This document shows positions 1 through 6,566 of a stretch of 15,930 nucleotides of DNA, one piece after another. The stretch's first letter is position 1. Every line of letters begins with the position of its first letter. Source of the stretch: Ghiorsea sp. (GTDB lineage: Bacteria; Pseudomonadota; Zetaproteobacteria; Mariprofundales; Mariprofundaceae); assembly GCA_021772875.1 (NCBI GenBank), contig JAJFLD010000019.1:1-15930 (forward strand), in the 5' to 3' direction. The position numbers and the translations under genes were made by a program. Under the pieces are notes generated by a model. It was not told the origin of the DNA. It saw nothing but the letters and a program-made list of their open reading frames with translations, and did not search any database.

Positions 1-94
1 CGGCATGGCGTTTATTTTTCTTTTTGCTGCTGGGCTGAGAAGATTTGTTGATAAGCCCTGATTCTGAGGAATAAACCAGAACGCGATCAGACAT
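1..94 (-). CDS. yciH: SUI1/YciH-family translation factor, N-terminal fragment (partial)
   Basis: This is a partial gene: it begins at an ATG at position 94 and runs off the left edge after 31 codons. The visible start, MSDRVLVYSSESG, resembles the N-terminus of bacterial YciH proteins, which open with a short strand followed by a basic linker; here a Lys/Arg/Ser-rich stretch follows (KKKNKR near residues 24-29). YciH/SUI1 proteins are eIF1-like factors thought to influence start-codon selection. The diagnostic SUI1 core lies outside the window, so the assignment rests on the N-terminus alone. The gene starts 8 nt after the ilvE stop, so it is probably translated from the same transcript. No clear Shine-Dalgarno sequence is seen. 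Confidence 0.6.
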   Translation of the reverse strand, partial: MSDRVLVYSSESGLINKSSQPSSKKKNKRHA

Positions 95-102
95 GATAAT
101 AA

Positions 103-1026
103 TCAGACATAAGCCAGCCAATCGGTATGTTTAGCGCTGCGGCCATGCACCACATCAAAGTATTTGCGTTGTAATACTTCAGTAATCACACCACGTGAAC
201 CACAACCAATGGTGCGGCGATCCAATTCTCGAATAGGTGTTACTTCTGCGGCAGTGCCTGTGAAAAAGGCTTCATCAGCAATATATACTTCATCGCGGGT
301 GATACGTTTTTCAATCACTTCATAACCTTCTTCTTTGGCAAGTTGAATCACGGTAGCGCGCGTGATGCCATCAAGCGCACTGGTTAATTCGGGTGTGTAA
401 ATGATGCCATCACGCACCATAAAGAAATTTTCGCCACTGCCTTCGGCAACAAAACCATCCACATCCAATAACAATGCTTCATCATAACCATCACGCAAGG
501 CATCAGAGAGGGCGAGCATGGAGTTGATATAGTTGCCATTGGCTTTGGCTTTACACATGGCGATATTGGGATGATGGCGGGTGAAGGAAGAGGTGCGAAT
601 ACGAATGCCTTGTTCAAGCGCATCTTTGCCCAAATAAGCGCCCCAACTCCAAGCAGCAACGATAAGGTGTGTTTTGAGACCATCCGCACGTAAACCCATG
701 CCTTCAGAGCCATAAAAAGCCATAGGGCGTAGATAAGCTGAATCAAGGTTGTTCACCTTGACCGCATCAAGCTGGGCTTGATTGATTTCATCTTTGGAAA
801 ACGGCATATCCATATTCATGATTTTTGCCGAGTTGAACAAACGGTCTGTATGTTCTTGCAAACGAAAAATCGCCGCACCTTCTTCGGCATGATAGGCACG
901 CACACCTTCAAAAACACCCATGCCATAATGTAGGGTGTGGGTGAGCACATGAATTTTGGCATCACGCCATGGCACCATCTCACCATCAAACCAAATTAAT
1001 CCATCACGATCTGCAAAGTTCATCAT
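103..1026 (-). CDS. ilvE: branched-chain amino acid aminotransferase
   Basis: Class IV PLP-dependent aminotransferase of 307 aa, the usual length for IlvE. It makes Leu, Ile and Val from their 2-oxo acids using glutamate in the cytosol. Visible family signatures are HYGMGVFEG (33-41), the catalytic lysine K161 in KAKANGNY, VAEGSGENFF (193-202) with the conserved Glu, DGITRATVIQLA (219-230) and TGTAAEVTPI (256-265). The start is an ATG doublet (1026 or 1023); AGGAAC lies 6 nt upstream of the first ATG. It sits 30 nt after recR and 8 nt before the yciH-like gene, so it is probably the penultimate visible gene of a long housekeeping transcript rather than part of an ilv operon. D-amino-acid transaminase is a relative, but length and motifs favour IlvE. 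Confidence 0.95.
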   Translation of the reverse strand: MMNFADRDGLIWFDGEMVPWRDAKIHVLTHTLHYGMGVFEGVRAYHAEEGAAIFRLQEHTDRLFNSAKIMNMDMPFSKDEINQAQLDAVKVNNLDSAYLRPMAFYGSEGMGLRADGLKTHLIVAAWSWGAYLGKDALEQGIRIRTSSFTRHHPNIAMCKAKANGNYINSMLALSDALRDGYDEALLLDVDGFVAEGSGENFFMVRDGIIYTPELTSALDGITRATVIQLAKEEGYEVIEKRITRDEVYIADEAFFTGTAAEVTPIRELDRRTIGCGSRGVITEVLQRKYFDVVHGRSAKHTDWLAYV

Positions 1027-1056
1027 CTTCTTGTTCCTGTCCTATCTTGTTCTTAT

Positions 1057-1689
1057 TTAATTTGAAGCAGCAGCGTGGCCTTGTTCCCAAAGAACACGTT
1101 GCTCCAAAGCACGTGAAAGCGTGTACTCATCAAGGTATTCAAGTTCACCACCCTCAGGCACACCACGGGCGATGCGTGAGACTTGAATATTGTGGTGGGC
1201 ATAACGCCTAGAAATAAAGTGGGCAGTTGCTTCACCATCCACTGTTGCACTGGTGGCCAAAATCAATTCATGGATACCACCATCGGCAATGCGATTGTCT
1301 AGGGCATTAAAGCGTAGCTTGTCTGGACTCACGCCATCGACAGGGCTTAGTCGGCCATGCAAGACATGATAACTACCTTGAAAATGTCCACGCTCTAACA
1401 TCAATACATCAACGGGTTGCTCAACAATACAAACAATACCATGTTGGCGTTTTACATTATCACAAATAGCACAATGGCTGACAGTGGAAAAACCACCGCA
1501 TGTATTACAAAATTGCACTTGCTCATGCAAATGTTGCAGTGACACAGCAAGATTTTTCACTTCATGCTCTGATTGTTCTAACATATTCAGCGCTAAACGC
1601 ATGGCCGTTTTGGGGCCAATGCCTTGAAAAGCACTGAGTTGTTCCACCAACCGTGCTAAAGGCTCAGGCATGCCTGCAAGGTGATACAT
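1057..1689 (-). CDS. recR: recombination protein RecR
   Basis: RecR acts with RecF/RecO to load RecA at gapped DNA. The 210-aa protein has the expected order: an N-terminal helix-hairpin-helix (around IGPKTAMRLALN, residues 24-35), a C4 zinc finger (C61, C64, C73, C76), a Toprim domain beginning near IVCIVE (85-90), and the C-terminal signature RGVPEGGELEYLDEYTLSRA (175-194). An upstream in-frame TTG at 1692 would add one residue, but the ATG at 1689 overlaps the ybaB stop as TGATG, the classic coupling arrangement for this pair, so I use the ATG. ybaB and recR are adjacent in many bacteria, commonly behind dnaX; here dnaX is absent and a Tim44-domain gene lies upstream instead. Confidence 0.96.
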   Translation of the reverse strand: MYHLAGMPEPLARLVEQLSAFQGIGPKTAMRLALNMLEQSEHEVKNLAVSLQHLHEQVQFCNTCGGFSTVSHCAICDNVKRQHGIVCIVEQPVDVLMLERGHFQGSYHVLHGRLSPVDGVSPDKLRFNALDNRIADGGIHELILATSATVDGEATAHFISRRYAHHNIQVSRIARGVPEGGELEYLDEYTLSRALEQRVLWEQGHAAASN

Positions 1690-2003
1690 CAAAGCGAAAA
1701 GCCTGGCGGCAATGACATACCAGACATCATGTCTTTTTGTTTATCTTTGGTGGTTTCTTCAATCTTTTGCATGGCTGCATTCACAGCTGCAGCCACCAAA
1801 TCTTCCAATAATGATTTGTCATTATCGGCCATTAAACTATCATCAATAGTGATGCGTTTAACTTGGTGGTGACCTGAAACAACAACCTTGACCATGCCGC
1901 CACCAGATTCACCAGTGGCTTCCAAATCAGCCAAGTCTGCCTGCATTTGTTTCATGTTTTCTTGCATTTTTTTTGCTTGCTGCATCATTTTGCCGATGTT
2001 CAT
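1689..2003 (-). CDS. ybaB: YbaB/EbfC nucleoid-associated protein
   Basis: Small DNA-binding protein of 104 aa, the normal YbaB length. The N-terminal coiled-coil region (MNIGKMMQQAKKMQENMKQM) matches the family opening. The central strand-rich section has GGGMVKVVVSGHHQVKRITID (34-54), with VKVVVSGHH as the YbaB hallmark, and the C-terminus is Met/Gly/Pro-rich (MMSGMSLPPGF). YbaB forms tweezer-like homodimers that bind DNA and is generally assigned to the nucleoid. Its TGA shares one base with the recR ATG, so translation of the two is probably coupled. An AAGGG-like ribosome site lies upstream of the ATG. The gap to the upstream Tim44-domain gene is 35 nt. Confidence 0.94.
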   Translation of the reverse strand: MNIGKMMQQAKKMQENMKQMQADLADLEATGESGGGMVKVVVSGHHQVKRITIDDSLMADNDKSLLEDLVAAAVNAAMQKIEETTKDKQKDMMSGMSLPPGFSL

Positions 2004-2038
2004 AAAGCACCCTTACCCTTGATTAAAATGAATGTGTA

Positions 2039-2908
2039 TTAAGCTTGTTGAATGCCAGCGAGATACCAAGTTGGGTCATCGCTATTTGCTGTGTGTTGGA
2101 AAATCCATGTTTCGTTAACGTCATTGTTTGCTGTTTCAATGATGTTGCCCGTTTCATCCAAGGTGTCTTCTTTTAACATGGCTTGAAAGTGAACAGCAAC
2201 CCATTCAAGGTCGGATTCCATCCAGCTATCTGCAATGGCTGCATTCAGCATGGCAACTTCTGTTTTGTTGTTGATATCTGCCGCTGCGTCCATGTCTTGT
2301 AGAACACGTGTTGCAACATCAGGGGTGCAAAATGCGCGAATATCATCTTTATTTTTCGCATCCCAATCAGCTTGCATGCGCATGAAAATATTACGTGCAG
2401 CATCTAAGAAATGTGTTTCATCAATGGTGGGTTTTGCTGCAGTAGTGCTTGTTTCAGCGCCCATAAATGTTTCATGACTGTTTTGTTCGGGTTGACCAAA
2501 AGGAGTGTGTTGGGGTGAGCCATGACCAGCATGGGCATATTCTGCTTGGTTTCTTCTTGCTCCAGCGGCGCGGCGCATAAACCAGAAAATAGCAAAAGCA
2601 ATACCACCAAAAATCAAGATATCCATAAAGTTGATGCCTTCAAAACCACCACCAAAGAACATTGCACCCAATAAACCACCCATGGCTAGGCCACCAAGTA
2701 TGCCCATCATGCCACCAGCACGTGAACCAGTTGCTGCTTTTGAATTATTCATGTTTTGTTTGGGTGCAGGTTTGGAGAAACTTTTCTTTTGGTTGAATGA
2801 TTTTCCGAAGCTTCCGCCCATACCAAAACGTTTGGCTTCTGCCTGACCACTTAATCCTGTGACACTTATAAACATAGCTAATAAGCTCAATATCAATACT
2901 ATTTTCAT
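2039..2908 (-). CDS. Tim44-like domain membrane protein
   Basis: A 289-aa protein with a hydrophobic signal segment at residues 1-25 (a plausible cleavage after AEA). A Gly/Lys/Ser-rich linker follows, then a Gly/Met-rich hydrophobic stretch (about 65-88), a clear membrane helix (about 94-111, followed by the basic MRRAAGARR), a His/Gln-rich linker and a soluble C-terminal domain from about 163. That domain, with FLDAARNIFMRMQADWDAKN and the later LEWVAVHFQAML and ETWIFQH, fits the bacterial Tim44-like fold related to mitochondrial import and ribosomal L45 proteins. The bacterial function is not established; a role at the inner membrane is inferred from the topology. AAGGAT lies about 10 nt before the ATG. 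The gene lies between dciA (17-nt gap) and ybaB, in a housekeeping run. Confidence 0.82.
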   Translation of the reverse strand: MKIVLILSLLAMFISVTGLSGQAEAKRFGMGGSFGKSFNQKKSFSKPAPKQNMNNSKAATGSRAGGMMGILGGLAMGGLLGAMFFGGGFEGINFMDILIFGGIAFAIFWFMRRAAGARRNQAEYAHAGHGSPQHTPFGQPEQNSHETFMGAETSTTAAKPTIDETHFLDAARNIFMRMQADWDAKNKDDIRAFCTPDVATRVLQDMDAAADINNKTEVAMLNAAIADSWMESDLEWVAVHFQAMLKEDTLDETGNIIETANNDVNETWIFQHTANSDDPTWYLAGIQQA

Positions 2909-2925
2909 TTTTATATTATCCTTTT

Positions 2926-3408
2926 TTAAGCGTTATAGAAAATCAGTTGGGCAGCCGCAGCGAGAAACATTTGCTTACGTAGCGCCTTATCCTCAACATC
3001 TTGTAGTCTTTCGGCAAGTCTGCGTAAGTCTGAGCAGCAAATGACATTACTTTTTTTTACCTTTCGTTCTTCGCGGATTCCAGCGCCGGCATGTACACGT
3101 GTCCAAACTTTGCTTAAACCTTGCAACTTACATTGTGTAAAACATGCTTTGCGAATATCTTCGTGTAATAAGCGAATATGTTGCGCTATCACTGGATGAT
3201 CCACAGCAATGATAAGCCCTAATGAACCATCCTGTTGGGGTTCGATGGCAATAGGTTCACTGCGCTCTGCCATCATGGTGCCTACAATATGTGCCCAATA
3301 CTTGCGTAAGGTTGCAATACTGGTTAAACGCTGCATACGTTCAGCATCAAAAACTTTTTTAAAGTTCAGGTTGAGCGGTTTGAGTTCGGATGTTTTACGT
3401 TTGGCCAT
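2926..3408 (-). CDS. dciA: DUF721 family protein, likely replicative helicase loader DciA
   Basis: A 160-aa protein with the DUF721 core: LRKYWAHIVGTMMAERSEPI (34-53), including the conserved Trp and IVG, followed by a strand-rich SLGLIIAVDHPVIAQHIRLL region (62-81) typical of the KH-like fold. DciA proteins associate with the replicative helicase DnaB and are thought to be the ancestral helicase operators in bacteria lacking DnaC/DnaI. The C-terminal third (from about 115) is charged and shows no family signature I recognise. The gene follows the HIT gene by 18 nt and precedes the Tim44-domain gene. The ATG at 3408 has only a weak AGGTAG about 14 nt upstream, so translation may depend on the upstream gene; an internal start at residue 25 would remove part of the domain. 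Confidence 0.8.
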   Translation of the reverse strand: MAKRKTSELKPLNLNFKKVFDAERMQRLTSIATLRKYWAHIVGTMMAERSEPIAIEPQQDGSLGLIIAVDHPVIAQHIRLLHEDIRKACFTQCKLQGLSKVWTRVHAGAGIREERKVKKSNVICCSDLRRLAERLQDVEDKALRKQMFLAAAAQLIFYNA

Positions 3409-3426
3409 GGGTATTGAATTTGCTAC

Positions 3427-3756
3427 CTAAAAAGGAAGCTTTTTCCCGCCAAGAATATGGACATGAAGATGGAATACCTCTTGCCCACCACCTTCGCGCA
3501 CATTAATCACCAACCTATAACCAGCTTCGAGTTTCAACACATCATTAGCAATGTGGTTAACACGATCCATGAGCATACCAAGCAATGTAGGGTCTTTGGC
3601 ATCGGCTAAAGTAGGGATGTGAAGCTTAGGAATCACCAAAACATGTGTAGGTGCTTTGGGATGAATATCGTTGAAAGCAAAAACATCATCATCTTCATAA
3701 ACTTTGCCTGAAGGAATGTCGCCAGCAATAATTTTACAAAATAAACAATCGCTCAT
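3427..3756 (-). CDS. hinT: HIT family nucleotide hydrolase (HinT-type)
   Basis: A 109-aa histidine-triad protein, the standard HinT length. It opens with CLFCKIIAGDIPS (4-16), with the CxxC pair common in bacterial HinT, has the FNDIHPKAPTHVLVIPK segment (28-44), and ends with the catalytic triad motif HLHVHILGGK (96-105). HinT enzymes hydrolyse AMP-linked compounds such as phosphoramidates and aminoacyl adenylates in the cytosol. The ATG has an excellent GAGGAAC ribosome site about 8 nt upstream. This is the first gene of the minus-strand housekeeping run extending to position 1, with a 311-nt non-coding spacer in front of it, so the operon promoter is expected there. Confidence 0.95.
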   Translation of the reverse strand: MSDCLFCKIIAGDIPSGKVYEDDDVFAFNDIHPKAPTHVLVIPKLHIPTLADAKDPTLLGMLMDRVNHIANDVLKLEAGYRLVINVREGGGQEVFHLHVHILGGKKLPF

Positions 3757-4067
3757 GATTAAGTTCCTCGTGCATGGAATAGGGTCTTACACGGTAAGTG
3801 TAACGCCTTGCCGAGGAATGTGTAGCTGGTTGATGCTCTTTGATGTGTATCTAGCCTTTGGCATGTTGATTGCTGCGTTTATAAAGAGATGTAGTGGTTT
3901 GAAAAAAGTATTGAAGTTGGAATCTTTAGCCAGTCAAAAGAATATCAAACTTATGCAGGTTAGCAGCTTTTTGAATGCATGGTTCTAATTTTTGGCTTGT
4001 TATTGCCGATAGATAATATGTAACGAGCTGATGAACAGCGATTTTTTTATCCAAGGATGGTGTTGAT
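3757..4067. other. intergenic spacer with a TTACAC/GTGTAA inverted repeat
   Basis: This 311-nt stretch lies between the divergently transcribed HIT gene and the small plus-strand gene at 4068. It contains a perfect 6-bp inverted repeat, TTACAC-ggtaa-GTGTAA, at 3787-3803, about 30 nt upstream of the HIT start, which could be a regulator binding site or a hairpin in the leader. I see no tRNA, no convincing sigma70 promoter and no terminator. An AT-rich patch near 4010-4020 might serve the plus-strand gene. A plus-strand open frame crosses the region, but it lacks a ribosome site and any recognisable domain. Confidence 0.4.
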
Positions 4068-4253
4068 ATGTGTGAATATTTAATCAGTGTAGATTTGGAG
4101 CTTTATGGCCCTTATCATTCCGAAGAACATGCGCGGTATGCATGCCATGTGTTTGCAAGAAAACATCCAGATTTAGCAGATGAGTGTGATATTTTAACGA
4201 TTGATTCACCCTTTGCGGCTGAATTTTTATTTGAGCCTAGGCTTTTGCATTGA
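4068..4253 (+). CDS. small hypothetical protein, His/Cys-containing
   Basis: A 61-aa open reading frame I do not recognise. Support for it being a gene is a good Shine-Dalgarno (AAGGA at 4053-4057, 10 nt before the ATG), a non-repetitive, globular-looking composition, and the absence of a competing gene on the other strand. The protein begins MCEYLISVDLELYGPYHSEE and is acidic. It has His and Cys residues at H17, H21, C26, H27, H33 and C40, which could bind metal, although no known metal motif is formed. No signal peptide or membrane helix is seen. It is the only plus-strand gene in the left two thirds of the window and converges on the GIY-YIG gene (16-nt gap). No function can be assigned. 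Confidence 0.55.
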   Translation: MCEYLISVDLELYGPYHSEEHARYACHVFARKHPDLADECDILTIDSPFAAEFLFEPRLLH

Positions 4254-4269
4254 TGGCAACTGCTTGCGA

Positions 4270-4593
4270 TCAAGTTTTTTCAACCCAGCCAAAACGGATG
4301 ATATGTTCTTTGTCCGTTTTAGCCCATTTTTTGACTTTGGCTTCAAGTTTTAGTGCATCTGAGCGTGAGCCGATTAACTTTTGAAAAACCAGCTCCAGCG
4401 GAGCTTTCCCTCTCAAGTATTTGGCACCTTTACCAGCTTGATGTTGGGCAAAACGTCGGCTTACATCTGTGGTGATGCCAGTATAAAGAAAACCACCGTT
4501 GCAACGAATCATATACAAAAACCATGCGGTATTGGTTTTGCCATCACTTTCATTATTTTCTGCTGTGGGTGTAGCTTCTTCGATATTACCCAT
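4270..4593 (-). CDS. GIY-YIG domain protein, UPF0213/YhbQ family
   Basis: A 107-aa protein whose core (about 24-100) matches the single-domain GIY-YIG proteins of the UPF0213 family. Visible pieces are WFLYMIRCNGGFLYTGITTD (24-43), holding the two strand motifs (LYM and YTG), RRFAQHQAGKGAKYLRGKAP (46-65) with the catalytic-type Arg and His, and an LEAKVKKW helix with the conserved Glu at about 84. The family shares the nuclease fold of UvrC; for YhbQ-type proteins a role in DNA processing is suspected but not settled. The first 22 residues are an extra low-complexity acidic tail. The ATG comes 3 nt after the stop of the GreA/B-like gene without its own clear ribosome site, so translational coupling is likely. 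Confidence 0.86.
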   Translation of the reverse strand: MGNIEEATPTAENNESDGKTNTAWFLYMIRCNGGFLYTGITTDVSRRFAQHQAGKGAKYLRGKAPLELVFQKLIGSRSDALKLEAKVKKWAKTDKEHIIRFGWVEKT

Positions 4594-4596
4594 ACT

Positions 4597-5073
4597 TTAA
4601 GCAACTGCCGATATTTCATAAAAAATCGTTGTGCCAGCAACCTTAATGTCAAAATCTTCACCTTCAGTTTTTCCGAGTAAAACACGACCCAGTGGGGCCT
4701 GGGGTGTGATGACGGTGATGGTTTGAAAATCAAGCTGAACTTTTAAGCCGCCTGCATCAGCGGCTAGCCATAAGTATTGTTGTTTGCCTTGTTCATCGGT
4801 GAGGGCAATCAAGGATGACAAAACAATGGTGGTTGATGGTTGCTCAAGCGTCAATTGCTTGAAATAGGCAAGTGCTCGCTCCAATTCCAGCAAACGTATG
4901 CCTTGGCCTTGTGCCAAGTAAGATGCTTCTGTACCCATGGTTTCATACTTGCTCGACCCAAGGCAATCTTTATGGGTTGCTGTATCGCGTGCTACTTCGA
5001 CAGCTTGTGCCGCAATAGCAATATCAGCCTGCAACTGAGCTATGATTAAGGTCAAAACCTTTTGTTTATCCAT
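4597..5073 (-). CDS. GreA/GreB-like transcription elongation factor (divergent)
   Basis: A 158-aa protein with Gre-like two-part architecture. The N-terminal helical region (about 1-75) includes SKYETMGTEASYLAQGQ; the C-terminal domain (about 85-158) ends in the Gre signature APLGRVLLGKTEGEDFDI. Gre factors enter the RNA polymerase secondary channel and stimulate cleavage of backtracked RNA. The acidic coiled-coil tip motif of GreA/GreB (ENAEY-type) is not recognisable, so cleavage activity is doubtful; it may be one of the shorter Gre-like proteins that bind polymerase without it. A TTG at 5100 would add 9 residues, but I choose the ATG at 5073 because AAGGTGG and GGAAGA lie just upstream. 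It sits between the nitrobindin-like gene and the GIY-YIG gene, all co-oriented. Confidence 0.75.
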   Translation of the reverse strand: MDKQKVLTLIIAQLQADIAIAAQAVEVARDTATHKDCLGSSKYETMGTEASYLAQGQGIRLLELERALAYFKQLTLEQPSTTIVLSSLIALTDEQGKQQYLWLAADAGGLKVQLDFQTITVITPQAPLGRVLLGKTEGEDFDIKVAGTTIFYEISAVA

Positions 5074-5106
5074 GACGGTGGTCTTCCACCTTCTAAGCAA
5101 GTGCGC

Positions 5107-5676
5107 TTAAGATGATGGCTGGCGAACAAGGATGTTGCTGTCGGTATGTTCGAATGTTTTGCTGTAAATATCCAGCATAATGGTTTGTTCATAGCTTAAT
5201 GTATCACCATCAAGGGTAAGTATTTGGCTGAAGGCCGAGGTGTTGGCTTTTCTCTGCATAAATGAGGATTGGGCAATGCCACCATCAAAACCAGTGTCTT
5301 CAGCCGAAACTTGGAAAACAATGGCATTGGCGGGCGCATGGTCGGTGTCCAACACTTTGCCACAAGCCACCACGCTTACGCCACGTGGAATAGCAAAAGA
5401 ATGTGTCACTACACCTGTTGCAGCATCCCAAGACCAGTAACCTGTTTGATGATGAAACACATCACTATTTTCAGATCGTTGTACTACTTGCACATAGTGT
5501 AATAATACCAAGGTTTGTGCTTCGGCATTGCTAACATCACCAATGCCTTCAAATGTAATGGTTTCAAAGTAAGCATTGTTTTCCGAACCGACTGGTTCAG
5601 GCGCAATGTCAGTGCCTTTATCACCTTTCCAAACACCAATCAGCCCTGCTAGTGGGCCATAATTAATTTCTGTCAT
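5107..5676 (-). CDS. nitrobindin-like heme-binding beta-barrel protein (DUF1794/FABP-like)
   Basis: A 189-aa protein resembling the nitrobindin/THAP4 beta-barrel family. It opens with GPLAGLIGVWKGDKG (7-21), which carries the family's G-x-W-x-G lipocalin-like motif, and continues with alternating hydrophobic strands such as HHQTGYWSWDAATGVV and THSFAIPRGVSVVACG. Near the C-terminus is KTFEHTDSNILVR (173-185); H177 is placed where the heme-ligating His would be expected, but I cannot verify the alignment. Nitrobindins bind ferric heme and may handle NO or peroxynitrite. No signal peptide is seen, so it should be cytosolic. AGGGA about 8 nt upstream supports the ATG. It heads a three-gene run with the Gre-like and GIY-YIG genes. 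Confidence 0.7.
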   Translation of the reverse strand: MTEINYGPLAGLIGVWKGDKGTDIAPEPVGSENNAYFETITFEGIGDVSNAEAQTLVLLHYVQVVQRSENSDVFHHQTGYWSWDAATGVVTHSFAIPRGVSVVACGKVLDTDHAPANAIVFQVSAEDTGFDGGIAQSSFMQRKANTSAFSQILTLDGDTLSYEQTIMLDIYSKTFEHTDSNILVRQPSS

Positions 5677-5777
5677 AGTTTATTCCCTGTGTCAGGTAGA
5701 CGTTTTTATTTTTATATAAGTGCTTTGAACCATATGATTAAATAAGTAATTGCACATACATGTTGAAGCTATGATAA

Positions 5778-6089
5778 TTAGCGCGACGCTTTTTCATCAT
5801 GGCCTGAGACACCAAAACGACGAGCGAGTTCATTTAAAATATCATCAGGAGATAACCCTTTTTGTGCTAACATCACCATGGTATGAAACCAAAGGTCAGC
5901 TGTTTCATAGATGATTTGTTGTTTGTCTTCATTCTTGGCGGCGATGATGGTTTCAATGGCTTCTTCACCAATCTTTTCCAACATTTTATCTGGTTTAGCA
6001 TAAAGCGATGCGACATAGGATTTATCTGCTGCTTCTGATTTGCGTGCTTCAAGGATAGCAGCCAATTCTTTTAAGATGTCGTGATTCAT
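5778..6089 (-). CDS. hisE: phosphoribosyl-ATP pyrophosphatase
   Basis: HisE removes pyrophosphate from phosphoribosyl-ATP, the second step of histidine biosynthesis. The 103-aa protein is the normal length for stand-alone HisE. It belongs to the all-alpha NTP pyrophosphatase group, with EKIGEEAIETIIAAK (38-52) supplying the acidic metal ligands and ETADLWFHTMVML (62-74) the second acidic helix. The open frame extends 24 codons further upstream, but the ATG at 6089 has a near-ideal AAGGAG 7 nt before it and the family begins here, so the longer form is rejected. The ATG overlaps by 4 nt (ATGA) the stop of the small HEPN-like ORF. HisI lies two genes upstream; the two activities are fused as HisIE in many bacteria but are separated here by foreign-looking genes. 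Confidence 0.94.
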   Translation of the reverse strand: MNHDILKELAAILEARKSEAADKSYVASLYAKPDKMLEKIGEEAIETIIAAKNEDKQQIIYETADLWFHTMVMLAQKGLSPDDILNELARRFGVSGHDEKASR

Positions 6090-6256
6090 GACGCTGCTCC
6101 TTGTATTTTTCCTTCCACGTTTAAAATCAAACTTTGTACTTGATTGTATGCATCTTGCCAATCAAAAGGTTCATCACTTAAAGCAAGTACTTTTGCAGCT
6201 TTAAGGTCTTTTTTTGCCATAGAGAGTAATGGTGATGGCACATCAGGCAGCTTCAT
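6086..6256 (-). CDS. truncated HEPN-like ORF (probable toxin remnant)
   Basis: A 56-aa reading frame that fills the otherwise unexplained gap between the nucleotidyltransferase and hisE. Its ATG (6256) overlaps the MNT stop by 14 nt and its TGA overlaps the hisE ATG. The stretch LLSMAKKDLKAAKVLALSDE (10-29) followed by FDWQDAYNQVQ looks like the first helix and the start of the second helix of HEPN-domain proteins, which typically read AxxDLxAAxxLL and then an FHxQQAxEKxLKA helix. Full HEPN proteins are roughly 110-140 aa and carry an RNase RxxxxH motif in a later helix; that part is absent. I infer the 5' remnant of a HEPN toxin gene kept in frame within the operon. The homology call is by eye and the frame might instead be an unrelated small protein. 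Confidence 0.5.
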   Translation of the reverse strand: MKLPDVPSPLLSMAKKDLKAAKVLALSDEPFDWQDAYNQVQSLILNVEGKIQGAAS

Positions 6257-6566
6257 AAAGAATTTGACCCTGTTGTTGAATAGTTTGTAATATGTATTGG
6301 TTTTTTTCTTGTGTTAATTCATTTTCGTTAAAAAGTAATAGGTCTTTAGGCACAGCGTAGCAAGCTAATGTTTTGTACAGTTGCGCAGTTTTTTTGCGGC
6401 GACTTTCCTTAACGTCTAAAGTGCCTTTTTCAATGATACACAAATCAATATCAGACGTTTCAGAGTTTTTCCCCGTTGCATATGAACCAAAGAGTATAAT
6501 GCGTAAAGGTTGTATCTCACCAACAATGGTATTTACCATATTCTGAATTTCTTTTTGTGTTATCAC
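6243..6566 (-). CDS. minimal nucleotidyltransferase (MNT/MntA-type, antitoxin-like)
   Basis: A 107-aa DNA polymerase beta-superfamily nucleotidyltransferase. The active-site signature FGSYATGKNSETSDIDLCII (26-45) is intact: G27-S28 and the metal-binding D39 and D41, with D75 in VPKDLLLF as a plausible third acid. Such small MNT proteins are usually paired with HEPN proteins; in type VII toxin-antitoxin systems the MNT (MntA) neutralises the HEPN RNase by adding AMP units. The start is GTG at 6566, overlapping the hisI stop as GTGA, with GAGGAG 8 nt upstream inside hisI. A truncated HEPN-like ORF follows immediately. The intact catalytic motif suggests the enzyme is still functional, whatever happened to its partner. 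Confidence 0.88.
   Translation of the reverse strand: MITQKEIQNMVNTIVGEIQPLRIILFGSYATGKNSETSDIDLCIIEKGTLDVKESRRKKTAQLYKTLACYAVPKDLLLFNENELTQEKNQYILQTIQQQGQILYEAA

Noticed and set aside
3833..3988. Plus-strand frame with one hydrophobic segment in the spacer before the orphan gene
   Set aside because: There is no ribosome site at any of its ATGs, no recognisable family, and the longer form starts inside the HIT gene.
6090..6161. 24-codon N-terminal extension of hisE
   Set aside because: HisE proteins begin at the ATG at 6089, which has an ideal AAGGAG site; the extension is the antiparallel frame of the HEPN-like ORF region and has no similarity to HisE.
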